Assembly: GCF_025567085.1 (NCBI RefSeq)
Contig: NZ_JAOQJN010000004.1
Span: forward strand, 186,001-250,000
DNA length: 64,000 nucleotides
DNA from: Bovifimicola ammoniilytica
GTDB lineage: Bacteria; Bacillota; Clostridia; Lachnospirales; Lachnospiraceae
Reading direction: 5' to 3'
Shown here: positions 53,840 through 61,463 of the stretch, in pieces
How the letters are laid out: each line of letters starts with the position of its first letter
How positions within the stretch are numbered: the stretch's first letter is position 1
The notes under the pieces: generated by a model
Databases searched by the model: none
What the model saw: the letters and a program-made list of their open reading frames with translations, nothing else
Told to the model about the DNA's origin: nothing
Position numbers and translations under genes: made by a program

Positions 53840-55981
53840 ATGGAAGAAAAGTTAATGAATGAGCGTAAAAAGATTATTTTAGATATAATTAATTCTGAAG
53901 AATATATACCAATGAAATTAAAGGAACTTGCTATTATTCTGAATATTCCGAAAGATAGAAGAAGTGAATTAGAAGAAGTATTAGATGCATTGTTAGCAGA
54001 GGGCAAGATTGGAATTTCTAAAAAAGGCAAATATGGTAAGCCGGGTGCTAATGTATTAATCGGAACCTATGAAGGTAATGCGAAAGGTTTTGGTTTTGTA
54101 TCTATAGAGGGACAGGACGAGGATATCTATATACCTGAAAGTGCTACTAACGGAGCGTTGAATGGTGATTTAGTACAGGTAGTTCTAAGAGCTGCTAATA
54201 CAGGAAGAAGACGTGAAGGAGAGATTATCAAGGTTATAGAGCATAAAATAGTTGAGGTCGTAGGATTATTTCAGAAATCAAAGAATTTCGGCTTCGTAAT
54301 TCCTGATAATGCTAAAATCTCCAGAGATATATTTATTCCATTAGAGAAATCTAAAGGTGCTGTGACAGGTCATAAAGTTGTTGTTAAGATAACAGATTAT
54401 GGTGATAAAAACAGAAAACCTGAGGGCGTGATTATTGAGATAATAGGACATATTAATGATCCGGGAACAGATATAATATCTGTTGTAAAAAGCTTAGAGA
54501 TTCCAATGGAATTTCCAGATGGTGTAATGAAGCAGACCGAAGATATTGAAAATGAAGTTAATAGCAAGGATATGGCAGGACGACTAGATTTAAGAGATGT
54601 TATGATGGTTACAATTGATGGAGAAGATGCCAAAGACTTAGATGATGCAGTATCTTTAAGCTATGATAACGGAATCTATACACTTGGTGTCCATATTGCA
54701 GATGTATCTAATTATGTTATAGAGAATAGTCCACTGGATAAAGAGGCTGTAAAGCGTGGAACAAGTGTATACCTTGTAGACCGCGTAATTCCTATGCTTC
54801 CACACAAATTATCAAATGGAATATGTTCGTTAAATGCTAATGCAGACAGACTTGCATTAAGCTGTATTATGGAGATAGATAAAAAGGGAAATGTAGTAGG
54901 ACATAAGATAGCTGAAACAGTTGTAAGAATTGATAAAAGAATGGATTATACTACAGTTAATAAGATTCTTGAATTTAATGATGAGACTGCAATTGAAGAA
55001 AATAAAGAGCTTGTACCGATGTTTAGACAGATGAATGAGCTTGCACTCATTTTAAGAGAGAAACGTCATAAACGTGGTTCTATAGATTTTGATTTTCCTG
55101 AAAGTAAGATAATCTTAGATGAGAAAGGCAAGCCTATAGATATTAAGCCATATGAGAGAAATTCTGCAACAAAACTTATCGAGGACTTTATGCTCATTGC
55201 AAATGAAACTGTTGCAGAAGACTATTTCTGGCAGGAATTGCCATTTGTATACAGAACACATGATATTCCTGACCCTGAAAAGATGCTTAAATTAAGTTTG
55301 TTTATAAATAATTTCGGATACGGAATTAAGACTACACAGGAAGAGATACATCCTAAAGAATTACAGAAGCTATTAGAGAAGATTGAGGGAACGGAAGAAG
55401 AGACTCTTATCAGCAGACTTACTTTACGTTCTATGAAACAGGCTAAATATACGACTTCATGTACAGGACATTTTGGATTGGCAGCTAAGTATTATTGCCA
55501 TTTCACATCTCCTATCAGAAGATATCCTGATTTACAGATTCACAGAATAATTAAGGAGAATCTAAGAGGTGGTCTGTCTGAAAAACGTATAAAGCACTAC
55601 GAAAGTATTCTTCCGGAAATAGCAGAGCAGGCAAGCAAGACTGAAAGACGTGCCGATGAGGCAGAAAGAGACACAGATAAACTCAAGAAGGTTGAATATA
55701 TGCAGAATCATATAGGTGAAGTCTTTGATGGCGTGGTTTCGTCAATTACCAACTGGGGAATGTATGTGGAGCTGCCTAATACCGTAGAGGGAATGGTAAA
55801 ACTTACAGCGTTACTAGATGACTACTATTATTATGATGAAGAAAGCTACGAACTAGTAGGAAAAGATACAGGTAATACCTATAAGCTCGGACAGAAAGTT
55901 AAGGTAGAAGTAACAGGTACTGATAAATTGCAGCGCCAGATTGATTTTAAGATATATGAGCCTGAAGATGACAATGAATGA
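53840..55981 (+). CDS. rnr: ribonuclease R
   Basis: 713 residues. N-terminal helix-turn-helix (about 1-65), two cold-shock-type domains (GTYEGNAKGFGFVSIEGQDEDIYIP), the RNB catalytic domain (TIDGEDAKDLDDAVSLSYDNGIYTLGVHIADVSNYV with the four metal-binding Asp) and a C-terminal S1 domain (VSSITNWGMYVELPNTVEGMV). Processive 3'-5' exonuclease that degrades structured RNA, including mRNAs tagged by trans-translation; fits its place before smpB and ssrA. GGAGGT 9 bases before ATG. Confidence 0.97.
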   Translation: MEEKLMNERKKIILDIINSEEYIPMKLKELAIILNIPKDRRSELEEVLDALLAEGKIGISKKGKYGKPGANVLIGTYEGNAKGFGFVSIEGQDEDIYIPESATNGALNGDLVQVVLRAANTGRRREGEIIKVIEHKIVEVVGLFQKSKNFGFVIPDNAKISRDIFIPLEKSKGAVTGHKVVVKITDYGDKNRKPEGVIIEIIGHINDPGTDIISVVKSLEIPMEFPDGVMKQTEDIENEVNSKDMAGRLDLRDVMMVTIDGEDAKDLDDAVSLSYDNGIYTLGVHIADVSNYVIENSPLDKEAVKRGTSVYLVDRVIPMLPHKLSNGICSLNANADRLALSCIMEIDKKGNVVGHKIAETVVRIDKRMDYTTVNKILEFNDETAIEENKELVPMFRQMNELALILREKRHKRGSIDFDFPESKIILDEKGKPIDIKPYERNSATKLIEDFMLIANETVAEDYFWQELPFVYRTHDIPDPEKMLKLSLFINNFGYGIKTTQEEIHPKELQKLLEKIEGTEEETLISRLTLRSMKQAKYTTSCTGHFGLAAKYYCHFTSPIRRYPDLQIHRIIKENLRGGLSEKRIKHYESILPEIAEQASKTERRADEAERDTDKLKKVEYMQNHIGEVFDGVVSSITNWGMYVELPNTVEGMVKLTALLDDYYYYDEESYELVGKDTGNTYKLGQKVKVEVTGTDKLQRQIDFKIYEPEDDNE

Positions 55982-55998
55982 AAGGAATATAAATTGTA

Positions 55999-56466
55999 AT
56001 GAGTAAAGAATCATTCAAATTAGTTGCCAATAATAAAAAGGCATATCATGATTATTTTATAGAAGATAAATATGAAGCAGGAATATGCCTGCATGGAACT
56101 GAGGTAAAATCTCTTAGAATGGGTAAATGCAGTATCAAAGAGGCATTTGTCAGAATAGAGAATGGCGAAGTATTCATATATGGAATGCATATCAGCCCAT
56201 ATGAGAAAGGCAATATTTTCAATAAAGATCCATTAAGAGTTAAAAAGCTTATGCTTCACAACTATGAGATTAATAAAATAGCAGGCAAAATGGCAGAAAA
56301 AGGTTATACTTTAGTTCCATTGCAGGTCTATTTTAAGGGAAGTCTTGTCAAAGTAGAAATCGCTCTTGCAAAAGGTAAGAAATTATATGATAAGAGACAG
56401 GATATAGCTAAGAAAGACCAGCGAAGAGAGGCAGAAAAGGAATTTAAAGTAAGAAATCTGTATTAA
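55999..56466 (+). CDS. smpB: SsrA-binding protein
   Basis: 155 residues. NKKAYHDYFIEDKYEAGICLHGTEVKSLRMGKCSIKEAF, then RVKKLMLHNYEINKIAGK and the basic tail KKLYDKRQDIAKKDQRREAEKEF. Binds tmRNA and brings it to stalled ribosomes. 17 bases after rnr, 110 bases before ssrA. Confidence 0.98.
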   Translation: MSKESFKLVANNKKAYHDYFIEDKYEAGICLHGTEVKSLRMGKCSIKEAFVRIENGEVFIYGMHISPYEKGNIFNKDPLRVKKLMLHNYEINKIAGKMAEKGYTLVPLQVYFKGSLVKVEIALAKGKKLYDKRQDIAKKDQRREAEKEFKVRNLY

Positions 56467-56575
56467 ATATTGTCATATGAATTGAATAATTAATTATAGA
56501 TATTGACATTTTAAGATATTAGTTGTAGTATGATTAATACGTGTCGTTTGTGACAGTGACAGTAATAACTCTTTC

Positions 56576-56919
56576 GGGGTTGTACTGGTTTCGACGGGGT
56601 TTTAGAAGTTAGGATAGCCACCCGTGGACTAGGACCACGTAAAAACTTAGAAATTAAATATAAACGCAAACGAAAATTTAGCGTACGCTGCCTAGTGGCA
56701 GCTGTCGACCTTAAGTCACTCGCTGCTTAAGAGTTCGGCATCGACTTTGCGAGGCACTCTTTTACCAAAGCTTTGAGGTATCAGAAGAATTTATGAAGCT
56801 ACTAAGTTCGTAAGCCTGTCTGTGGGCGTATGAATGAGGGAATGTTAAAACATAGACTGTGGTGGAAGAAGTCTTAATGGAAGAGGCTTCGGACAGGGGT
56901 TCGATTCCCCTCAGCTCCA
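56576..56919 (+). ncRNA. ssrA: transfer-messenger RNA (tmRNA)
   Basis: 344 bases. The 5' end GGGGTTGTACTGGTTTCGAC and the 3' end GGGGTTCGATTCCCCTCAGC plus TCCA form the tRNA-like acceptor and T arm; CCA is not encoded. The tag frame starts at GCA 56666 and ends at TAG 56693-56695, giving ANENLAYAA, preceded by the resume context TAAAC. The pseudoknot regions show paired GC-rich blocks (for example GCAGCTGTCGACC). With smpB and rnr upstream it completes the ribosome-rescue set. Confidence 0.97.
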
Positions 56920-56930
56920 TTTATAAGAAT

Positions 56931-56968
56931 CCTTGAAAACATAGAGTTTTCAAGGGTTTTATTTTTTT
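56931..56968 (+). terminator. terminator of ssrA
   Basis: CCTTGAAAAC-ATAGA-GTTTTCAAGG, 10 bp, then GTTTTATTTTTTT. Confidence 0.9.
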
Positions 56969-57024
56969 GGGTAAGTATAAAATTGACTGTTCGATACCGT
57001 TTAAAACTTCTTAAATCTAAAAAA

Positions 57025-57060
57025 AAGTGTCGTCAAAAGTGTCGTCAAAAGTGTCGTCAA
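57025..57060 (+). repeat. three tandem 12-bp repeats downstream of ssrA
   Basis: AAGTGTCGTCAA at 57025-57036, 57037-57048 and 57049-57060, identical. Twelve is a multiple of three, so the reading frame on either strand is kept, consistent with coding origin. Confidence 0.9.
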
Positions 57061-57066
57061 AAATGT

Positions 57067-57106
57067 AATAACATTGTATTTTGCTAAAGTGATATACAAT
57101 GTTATT
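57067..57106. repeat. 13-bp perfect inverted repeat at the left edge of the cassette-like region
   Basis: AATAACATTGTAT (57067-57079) and ATACAATGTTATT (57094-57106) with 14 bases between. Lies between the possible integrase scrap and the first small gene. Could be a terminator, a recombinase binding site or an operator; no T tract favours the last two weakly. Confidence 0.6.
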
Positions 57107-57169
57107 GTTATTATGATATAATTAAAATATTAATTTGATAAATTGGAATTTGAAGCGGAGGTATGTATT

Positions 57170-57505
57170 ATGAATATAGGATTTTGGTCGTGTATAATTT
57201 TGGTAATACCATTTCTGATTATAGGTGTGTTATTTGCGATTTTTAAGGAAAAAGCAGCAAAATTTGTTTCAGGATTTAATTCATTTTCTAAAGAAGAACA
57301 GGCATTGTATGATAAAGCTCATATCTCTCGTGATATAAGAAATCAGTGCTTTATGTGGGCTATTATAATGTTGGCAGGAGCATTATTATCCTGCTTTTTA
57401 ACCCCATATATAGCTATACCAACCTATATTATTTGGTTAGTTCTGTTTTTTAGAGAAGTCCACTTTGATAATCATAAAGCGTTTGAAAAATATTTATTAA
57501 AGTAA
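57170..57505 (+). CDS. DUF3784-type membrane protein
   Basis: 111 residues from ATG 57170 with GCGGAGGT 8 bases upstream. Three membrane helices (about 7-25, 60-78, 80-95) and the conserved-looking stretch FKEKAAKFVSGFNSFSKEEQALYDKAHISRDIRNQ, which I associate with the DUF3784 family of Firmicutes. Function unknown. First gene of the cassette-like array. Its leader begins with AATTGGAATTTG (57141-57152), the right half of the 37-bp element found between later genes. No own promoter is obvious. Confidence 0.7.
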   Translation: MNIGFWSCIILVIPFLIIGVLFAIFKEKAAKFVSGFNSFSKEEQALYDKAHISRDIRNQCFMWAIIMLAGALLSCFLTPYIAIPTYIIWLVLFFREVHFDNHKAFEKYLLK

Positions 57506-57570
57506 ATTCCAGTTTAATGGAGTGTCAGATTTCAATATATAGAACAGTTTAATAAAGTTGAATTCCAGGA
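57505..57570 (+). repeat. divergent cassette junction element between the DUF3784 and kinase-like genes
   Basis: Begins AATTCCAGTTTAATGGA, like the left half of the 37-bp element (AACTTCCAGTTTTTGGA), starting at the stop codon. AATTCCAG recurs at 57561-57568 just before the next ribosome site, so it is bounded by short direct repeats. Confidence 0.5.
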
Positions 57571-57579
57571 GGTGCGATA

Positions 57580-58113
57580 ATGCAAGATATTATGAACGTT
57601 AATGAGAAAGAATATAAAATTCTGAAGTTATTAGGACATGGAAAAGGTGGTTATTCCTATTTAGTTGAACGAGAAGGTAATTTTTATGTGTTAAAGCAGA
57701 TACACCATGAACCATGTGAATATTACGCATTTGGCAATAAAATTGAAGCGGAACAAAATGATTATAACAGACTGTTGCAAACAGGAATTAGAATTCCAAG
57801 AATGTTAGACATTGATATGGCGAATGAAAGAATATTAAAAGAATACATTGATGGACCAACTATATATGATTTAGTGAAAAAAGATACAATGAAAGATTTG
57901 TATTTGATGCAAATGAGAGAAATGGCAAAGGTAGTATATGATGCAGGCTTGAATATAGATTATTTTCCGACTAATTTCATTGTACAGGATGAACAGATTT
58001 TTTATATTGATTATGAATGTAACAATTATATGGATGAATGGAATTTTGAAAATTGGGGAATTAAGTACTGGTCTAAGACACAAGAATTTATTGATTATCT
58101 GGAACAACATTAG
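57580..58113 (+). CDS. small kinase-like protein (protein kinase/aminoglycoside phosphotransferase fold)
   Basis: 177 residues, AGGAGGTG 5 bases before ATG. A reduced kinase fold is recognisable: glycine loop LLGHGKGGYSYLV (18-30), ATP-binding Lys39 (FYVLKQI), EYIDGPTIYDLV hinge, catalytic-loop-like NIDYFPTNF (D127, N132) and the metal-binding IDYE (D144). The C-lobe is very short, so it is smaller than typical kinases (about 250 or more). Substrate unknown: small molecule or protein. Stands alone on the cassette-like array. Confidence 0.75.
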   Translation: MQDIMNVNEKEYKILKLLGHGKGGYSYLVEREGNFYVLKQIHHEPCEYYAFGNKIEAEQNDYNRLLQTGIRIPRMLDIDMANERILKEYIDGPTIYDLVKKDTMKDLYLMQMREMAKVVYDAGLNIDYFPTNFIVQDEQIFYIDYECNNYMDEWNFENWGIKYWSKTQEFIDYLEQH

Positions 58114-58163
58114 TTATACAAATTAGTAATATTCTACGAGAATGATAGGTATAAGATTTTTTA

Positions 58164-58200
58164 AACTTCCAGTTTTTGGAATTAAGAAAATTGGAATTTG
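58164..58200 (+). repeat. 37-bp cassette junction element, copy 1
   Basis: Starts AACTTCCAGTTTTTGGAATT and ends AATTGGAATTTG. The left part folds as AA(C)TTCCA-GTTTT-TGGAATT, a 7-bp stem with one bulged C. The right end abuts the ribosome site (CGGAGGTG) of the VOC gene. Identical over 37 of 37 bases to 59448-59484 and over the first 30 to 58605-58641. Confidence 0.85.
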
Positions 58201-58213
58201 ACGGAGGTGTGCT

Positions 58214-58597
58214 ATGAAAATTGAACATATTGCTTTGTATGTAAATAATTTGGAAGAAACTCGTTACTTCTTTATGAAGTATTTAGATGCAAAATCCAAT
58301 GATGGATATCATAATTCAAAAACGAATTTCCGTTCTTATTTCCTTACATTTGATGGTGATACACGGCTTGAAATTATGAACAAGCCAGAAATGCCAGATT
58401 TTCCAAAAGAACCTGCTCGTACTGGATATGCACATATCGCATTCAGCGTAGGTAGCAAGGAAAAGGTTGATGCATTGACTGCAAAATTGAAGAATGACGG
58501 TTATAAAGTTATTAGTGGACCACGTACGACGGGAGATGGCTACTACGAAAGCTGCATTGTTGCAATTGAAGGAAATCAAATTGAAATCACGATTTGA
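58214..58597 (+). CDS. VOC family protein (glyoxalase/bleomycin-resistance fold)
   Basis: 127 residues, one VOC module pair. HIALYVNNLEETRYFFMKYLDA, LEIMNKP, TGYAHIAFSVGSKEKVD and NQIEIT give the four metal-ligand positions H5, E53, H74 and E124 of glyoxalase I. The ligands are all there, so a metal-dependent lyase or isomerase is plausible, but many VOC proteins act on other substrates or bind antibiotics. Flanked on both sides by copies of the 37-bp element, so it is the clearest unit cassette (about 440 bp). Confidence 0.9.
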   Translation: MKIEHIALYVNNLEETRYFFMKYLDAKSNDGYHNSKTNFRSYFLTFDGDTRLEIMNKPEMPDFPKEPARTGYAHIAFSVGSKEKVDALTAKLKNDGYKVISGPRTTGDGYYESCIVAIEGNQIEITI

Positions 58598-58604
58598 GTG
58601 TAAT

Positions 58605-58641
58605 AACTTCCAGTTTTTGGAATTAAGAAAATTGTTGTTTG
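58605..58641 (+). repeat. 37-bp cassette junction element, copy 2
   Basis: First 30 bases identical to copy 1; then TTGTTTG in place of GGAATTTG. It starts 7 bases after the VOC stop codon and runs into GAGGAGGT of the next gene. The change is confined to the right end, i.e. the part expected to travel with the next gene. Confidence 0.85.
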
Positions 58642-58657
58642 AGGAGGTAAGCATGTT

Positions 58658-59104
58658 TTGAAAAAGTATAGATTTGGTTTTGATATTTTGGGATTAGCGC
58701 TTTTCTTTTTAATTATGATACCAAATTTTATTTGGTTTGCAATTCCTGCACAGCATGACATTTTAAGAGTTGAGTCTATAACGCCCATAGTAGACACCAT
58801 TGCATCAATTGCTCAAGTAATAATGATAATTTGCTTATGTATTTTTAAAAATAAAGAGAAAGAAAAGATTCGCAAAACAAATTTGATAATAGCTATGATA
58901 TTCGGCTGTTTATTATATTTTTTATGTTGGGTATTATATTACTTAGGAATAACAAATGCGGGAGTTATATTAGGTTTAACTATTTTTCCATGCTTAACAT
59001 TTTTATTATATTCTTTAGAGCGGAAAAATATGATTGCTTTTGTTACTGCTTTAGTTTTTACGATATGTCATTTAATATATGCTATCGTTAATTATATTGT
59101 ATAA
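58658..59104 (+). CDS. four-helix membrane protein of unknown function
   Basis: 148 residues from TTG 58658, 9 bases after GAGGAGGT; an ATG at 58653 gives only a two-codon frame that ends on this start. Four membrane helices (about 6-27, 43-60, 73-93, 98-115, with a fifth possible near 125-145). No motif recognised. Part of the cassette-like array; no own promoter. Confidence 0.65.
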   Translation: MKKYRFGFDILGLALFFLIMIPNFIWFAIPAQHDILRVESITPIVDTIASIAQVIMIICLCIFKNKEKEKIRKTNLIIAMIFGCLLYFLCWVLYYLGITNAGVILGLTIFPCLTFLLYSLERKNMIAFVTALVFTICHLIYAIVNYIV

Positions 59105-59127
59105 TAATTGGAAGTTGAGGTGGAAAT

Positions 59128-59445
59128 ATGGCATCAAGCAAGGAATACTTAGAGTTTATTTTAGAACAACTATCTGAGTTAGAAGAAATTACTTATCGAG
59201 CTATGATGGGAGAATTTATTATTTATTATCGTGGCAAGATTGTAGGCGGTATCTATGATGATAGATTACTTGTTAAACCAGTAAAATCAGCAATTAGTTA
59301 TATGCCGACAGCTCCGTATGAATTACCATATGAGGGAGCAAAAGAGATGTTGTTGGTAGATGAAGTTGATAATAAGGAATTTTTGACTGGCTTGTTTTAT
59401 GCAATGTATGATGAATTGCCAGTTCCAAAACCGAAAAAGAAATAA
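59128..59445 (+). CDS. TfoX/Sxy N-terminal domain protein
   Basis: 105 residues, matching the N-terminal domain of TfoX only: LEFILEQLSELEEITYRAMMGEFIIYYRGKIVGGIYDDRLLVKPVKSA. In Gammaproteobacteria full TfoX controls competence; stand-alone N-terminal domains occur widely on mobile and cassette DNA with unknown role. The preceding gap holds ATTGGAAGTTGAGG (59108-59121), like the right end of the junction element. Ribosome site GAGGTGG before ATG. Confidence 0.88.
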   Translation: MASSKEYLEFILEQLSELEEITYRAMMGEFIIYYRGKIVGGIYDDRLLVKPVKSAISYMPTAPYELPYEGAKEMLLVDEVDNKEFLTGLFYAMYDELPVPKPKKK

Positions 59446-59447
59446 GC

Positions 59448-59484
59448 AACTTCCAGTTTTTGGAATTAAGAAAATTGGAATTTG
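59448..59484 (+). repeat. 37-bp cassette junction element, copy 3
   Basis: Identical to copy 1 over all 37 bases, starting 2 bases after the TfoX-like stop codon. Two identical copies 1.25 kb apart and a third with 30 identical bases are unlikely without recent duplication or conversion. Confidence 0.85.
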
Positions 59485-59531
59485 TAGAGATTGTAAGTTT
59501 TTATATACTTAACATAGGAGGATGATCGAAT

Positions 59532-60005
59532 ATGGATGATATAGAATTTGTTAGATGTTCTGGCATAAATGAAGACTTTATTATGAACTGTCAGTTATTA
59601 GATATGGATCTAGATAGGCGAGTAGGAAGAGTAATTAAGAGAGAAAAGTACAAACAGTACAACCAACTTGATGAAATTAAAGAGGCTATAGTTGTATATG
59701 TTGATGGCAAAGCTGTTGGTGCAGGAGCAATTAGAGAATATCAGTATGGTGATATTGATGATGCAACCGAATTGAAAAGAGTATTTGTCAGAGATGAGTT
59801 TCAAGGGAAAGGAATAGGAAACAAGTTGCTTCTTGAATTGATTGAGTGGGCAAAAGAGCTGGGATACAAGAGGTTGATTCTTGAAACTGGAGAACTACTA
59901 CAAGAATCATGTCATATATATCGGAAAGTAGGATTTAAAAAAATAGATAATTATGGTCCTTACATTTCGATGCCAGAATCATTGTGTATGATGAAAGAAT
60001 TGTAG
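59532..60005 (+). CDS. GNAT family N-acetyltransferase
   Basis: 157 residues. Motif A ELKRVFVRDEFQGKGIGNKLLLELIEWAKELGYKRLILETG with the pyrophosphate loop QGKGIG, then HIYRKVGFKKI in motif B. The substrate is unknown; resemblance to enzymes acting on small amines or antibiotics is general. AGGAGGATGATCGAATATG gives a ribosome site about 9 bases before ATG 59532. In the cassette-like array. Confidence 0.9.
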   Translation: MDDIEFVRCSGINEDFIMNCQLLDMDLDRRVGRVIKREKYKQYNQLDEIKEAIVVYVDGKAVGAGAIREYQYGDIDDATELKRVFVRDEFQGKGIGNKLLLELIEWAKELGYKRLILETGELLQESCHIYRKVGFKKIDNYGPYISMPESLCMMKEL

Positions 60006-60009
60006 CTGA

Positions 60010-60033
60010 CAACTTCCTGTTGCCGGAGAGTTG
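60010..60033 (+). repeat. divergent cassette junction stem after the GNAT gene
   Basis: CAACTTCC-TGTTGCC-GGAGAGTTG: 8 bp with one bulged G on the right arm. It begins with AACTTCC like the 37-bp element and has the same stem-plus-bulge design with other bases, i.e. shape conserved more than sequence. Follows the stop codon by 4 bases. Confidence 0.6.
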
Positions 60034-60070
60034 CATAGAGTGACAAATACAGATTTTATGGAGGCAAATC

Positions 60071-60154
60071 ATGAATAGAATAATTTCTAAAATCGGTGCG
60101 ACGGTCGTAGCATTACGGTTGATTGAAATCTTTAGAGGGAATAAATATGCTTGA
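60071..60154 (+). CDS. 27-residue reading frame overlapping the next GNAT start
   Basis: ATG 60071 with ATGGAGGC 6 bases before; peptide MNRIISKIGATVVALRLIEI... ending in NKYA. The TGA (60152-60154) overlaps the start of the next gene (ATG 60147) by 8 bases. Base content (GGTGCGACGGTCG) is richer in GC than neighbours. It may be a leader peptide or the stump of a truncated cassette gene. Confidence 0.35.
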   Translation: MNRIISKIGATVVALRLIEIFRGNKYA

Positions 60155-60686
60155 GACAAATAGATTATTAATACGAAATTTTGTGGCGGAAGATACACAT
60201 TCCTGCCTTGAGGGGTGGGGGAAAGATAAAAAGCTTGGAAAATATATACTTGGTTATCCGACAGAAGAAAAGCAGATGGAAGCATTTGTAGATGCCTGGT
60301 CGAAGAATAAAAACGCATGGCTTATTTTGGAAAAAGAGAGTAAGAATTGTATCGGATATGTAACGATTGATATACCGTACATACAGATTGGAATTGGAGA
60401 GATAGGGTATGTGATCGGTGAACGTTTTCAAAATAGAGGGTACGCATTTGAGGCATTACAGTGTATTATTCAAGAATATTTGGTAAAAAGAGATATGTAT
60501 ATGATTGAAGCAAAATATAATATATGTAATATGGCTTCTGGAAATTTATTGAAAAAGCTGGGCTTTCAATTTGATGGAGAGCTTAGAAACAGAAGAATTG
60601 ATATTGCCTCAGGAGAACGTAAAAACTTAGTAATTTGTTCTATTACAAAGGAAGAATTGAAATTTAAAATGTGTAATTGTGATTAA
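60147..60686 (+). CDS. GNAT family N-acetyltransferase, RimJ/RimL type
   Basis: 179 residues from ATG 60147 (AGAGGGA 6 bases upstream). LETNRLLIRNFVAED at the start, IGEIGYVIGERFQNRGYAFEALQCII (motif A with NRGYAFEA) and NICNMASGNLLKKLGFQFDGELRN are the RimJ/RimL signatures, covering N-terminal acetyltransferases of ribosomal proteins and many resistance-type acetyltransferases. Substrate unknown. The last 8 bases overlap the cupin fragment. Confidence 0.9.
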   Translation: MLETNRLLIRNFVAEDTHSCLEGWGKDKKLGKYILGYPTEEKQMEAFVDAWSKNKNAWLILEKESKNCIGYVTIDIPYIQIGIGEIGYVIGERFQNRGYAFEALQCIIQEYLVKRDMYMIEAKYNICNMASGNLLKKLGFQFDGELRNRRIDIASGERKNLVICSITKEELKFKMCNCD

Positions 60687-60969
60687 AACCGTCCATATTC
60701 ATGAGTTGTCAGATGTAATATTTTATTGCATAGAGGGTGATTTCGATATCGTGACCGACGACGGGATTGTGCATCTTACTGAAGGTGATTTTGTATTAAT
60801 TGCGAAGGGAACACGACATAGACTAATACTAACAATACTTGTTAAGTGTCTGTTGATTGAGATGGACGGAATACTGAACAAAGAGAATATGGGTGGAACA
60901 TACTACCAGACAAATTCAAGTTTGGAAAGCATTATCAAAAAAAATAGACCGTTAGAAAAATTGATATAA
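60679..60969 (+). pseudogene. cupin-domain fragment
   Basis: 96 residues from GTG 60679, with no ribosome site of its own, starting inside the GNAT gene. HIHELSDVIFYCIEGDFDIVTDDGIVHLTEGDFVLIAKGTRHRL corresponds to a cupin from its first metal motif on, but the N-terminal 30-40 residues that usually precede it are missing. I read it as a 5'-truncated cassette gene joined to the preceding one by deletion; translation by coupling to the GNAT gene remains possible. Confidence 0.55.
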
Positions 60970-60986
60970 ATTGGAGGATGGAAATA

Positions 60987-61463
60987 GTGAAAATTATAGA
61001 TATTGTTGGAGAAAATTATTTTGGTAATTGGGATAAAACCAGAACTGCTTGCAGAGGAATCGTTATAGATGGTAAACGTATTTTACTTTCATATGAAACA
61101 CAAACAAATCAGTATATGATTCCAGGTGGAGGCTTGGAAAACAATGAAAGTGATGAAGAATGCTGTGTTCGGGAAATTGCTGAAGAAACAGGAATGATTG
61201 TAGATGTTTCGGAGTGTATGCTTGAAATTGATGAATATTATGAGAACTGGAAATGGGTTAATAGGTATTTTATTTGCAAAGCAATAGGTACAACTGAAAT
61301 AAAACAAACAGAAAGTGAAATACAAGTTGGTATGGAACCAAGATGGCTTAACATATCTGAAATTAAAGATATTTTTTCGCAGTATAATTTATATCAAGGA
61401 ATAGATGATATGCGTAGAGGAATGTATTTTAGAGAATATACAGCATTAAGTGAATTGATTTAA
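60987..61463 (+). CDS. Nudix family hydrolase
   Basis: 158 residues from GTG 60987, which has GGAGG 9 bases upstream; the ATG at 60978 is directly adjacent to the ribosome site and less likely. The Nudix box GGLENNESDEECCVREIAEETGM fits Gx5Ex7REUxEExGU in full (positions around 44-66). Hydrolyses nucleoside diphosphate derivatives; the exact substrate is open. Last gene of the same-strand cassette-like series. Confidence 0.9.
   Translation: MKIIDIVGENYFGNWDKTRTACRGIVIDGKRILLSYETQTNQYMIPGGGLENNESDEECCVREIAEETGMIVDVSECMLEIDEYYENWKWVNRYFICKAIGTTEIKQTESEIQVGMEPRWLNISEIKDIFSQYNLYQGIDDMRRGMYFREYTALSELI

Larger units (their letters stand above)
57017..57121 (-). pseudogene. possible 3' scrap of a tyrosine integrase gene
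   Basis: On the - strand a frame of 34 codons runs from 57121 to a TAG at 57019-57017 and ends in the repeated tetrapeptide FDDT three times, then FF. The repeat results from three 12-bp units (57025-57060). From memory, integrases of Lachnospiraceae phages and islands often end in short YDTF/DDTF repeats; this is not verified. The place, next to the 3' end of ssrA and pointing towards it, is where such integrases sit. No catalytic residues remain. Confidence 0.25.

Noticed and set aside
58164..58200. Canonical integron attC site
   Set aside because: Neither strand has the RYYYAAC and GTTRRRY cores in pairable positions, and no integron integrase is present in the window.
57025..59484. CRISPR array
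   Set aside because: The 12-bp repeats have no spacers and the 37-bp elements are separated by whole genes; no cas genes.
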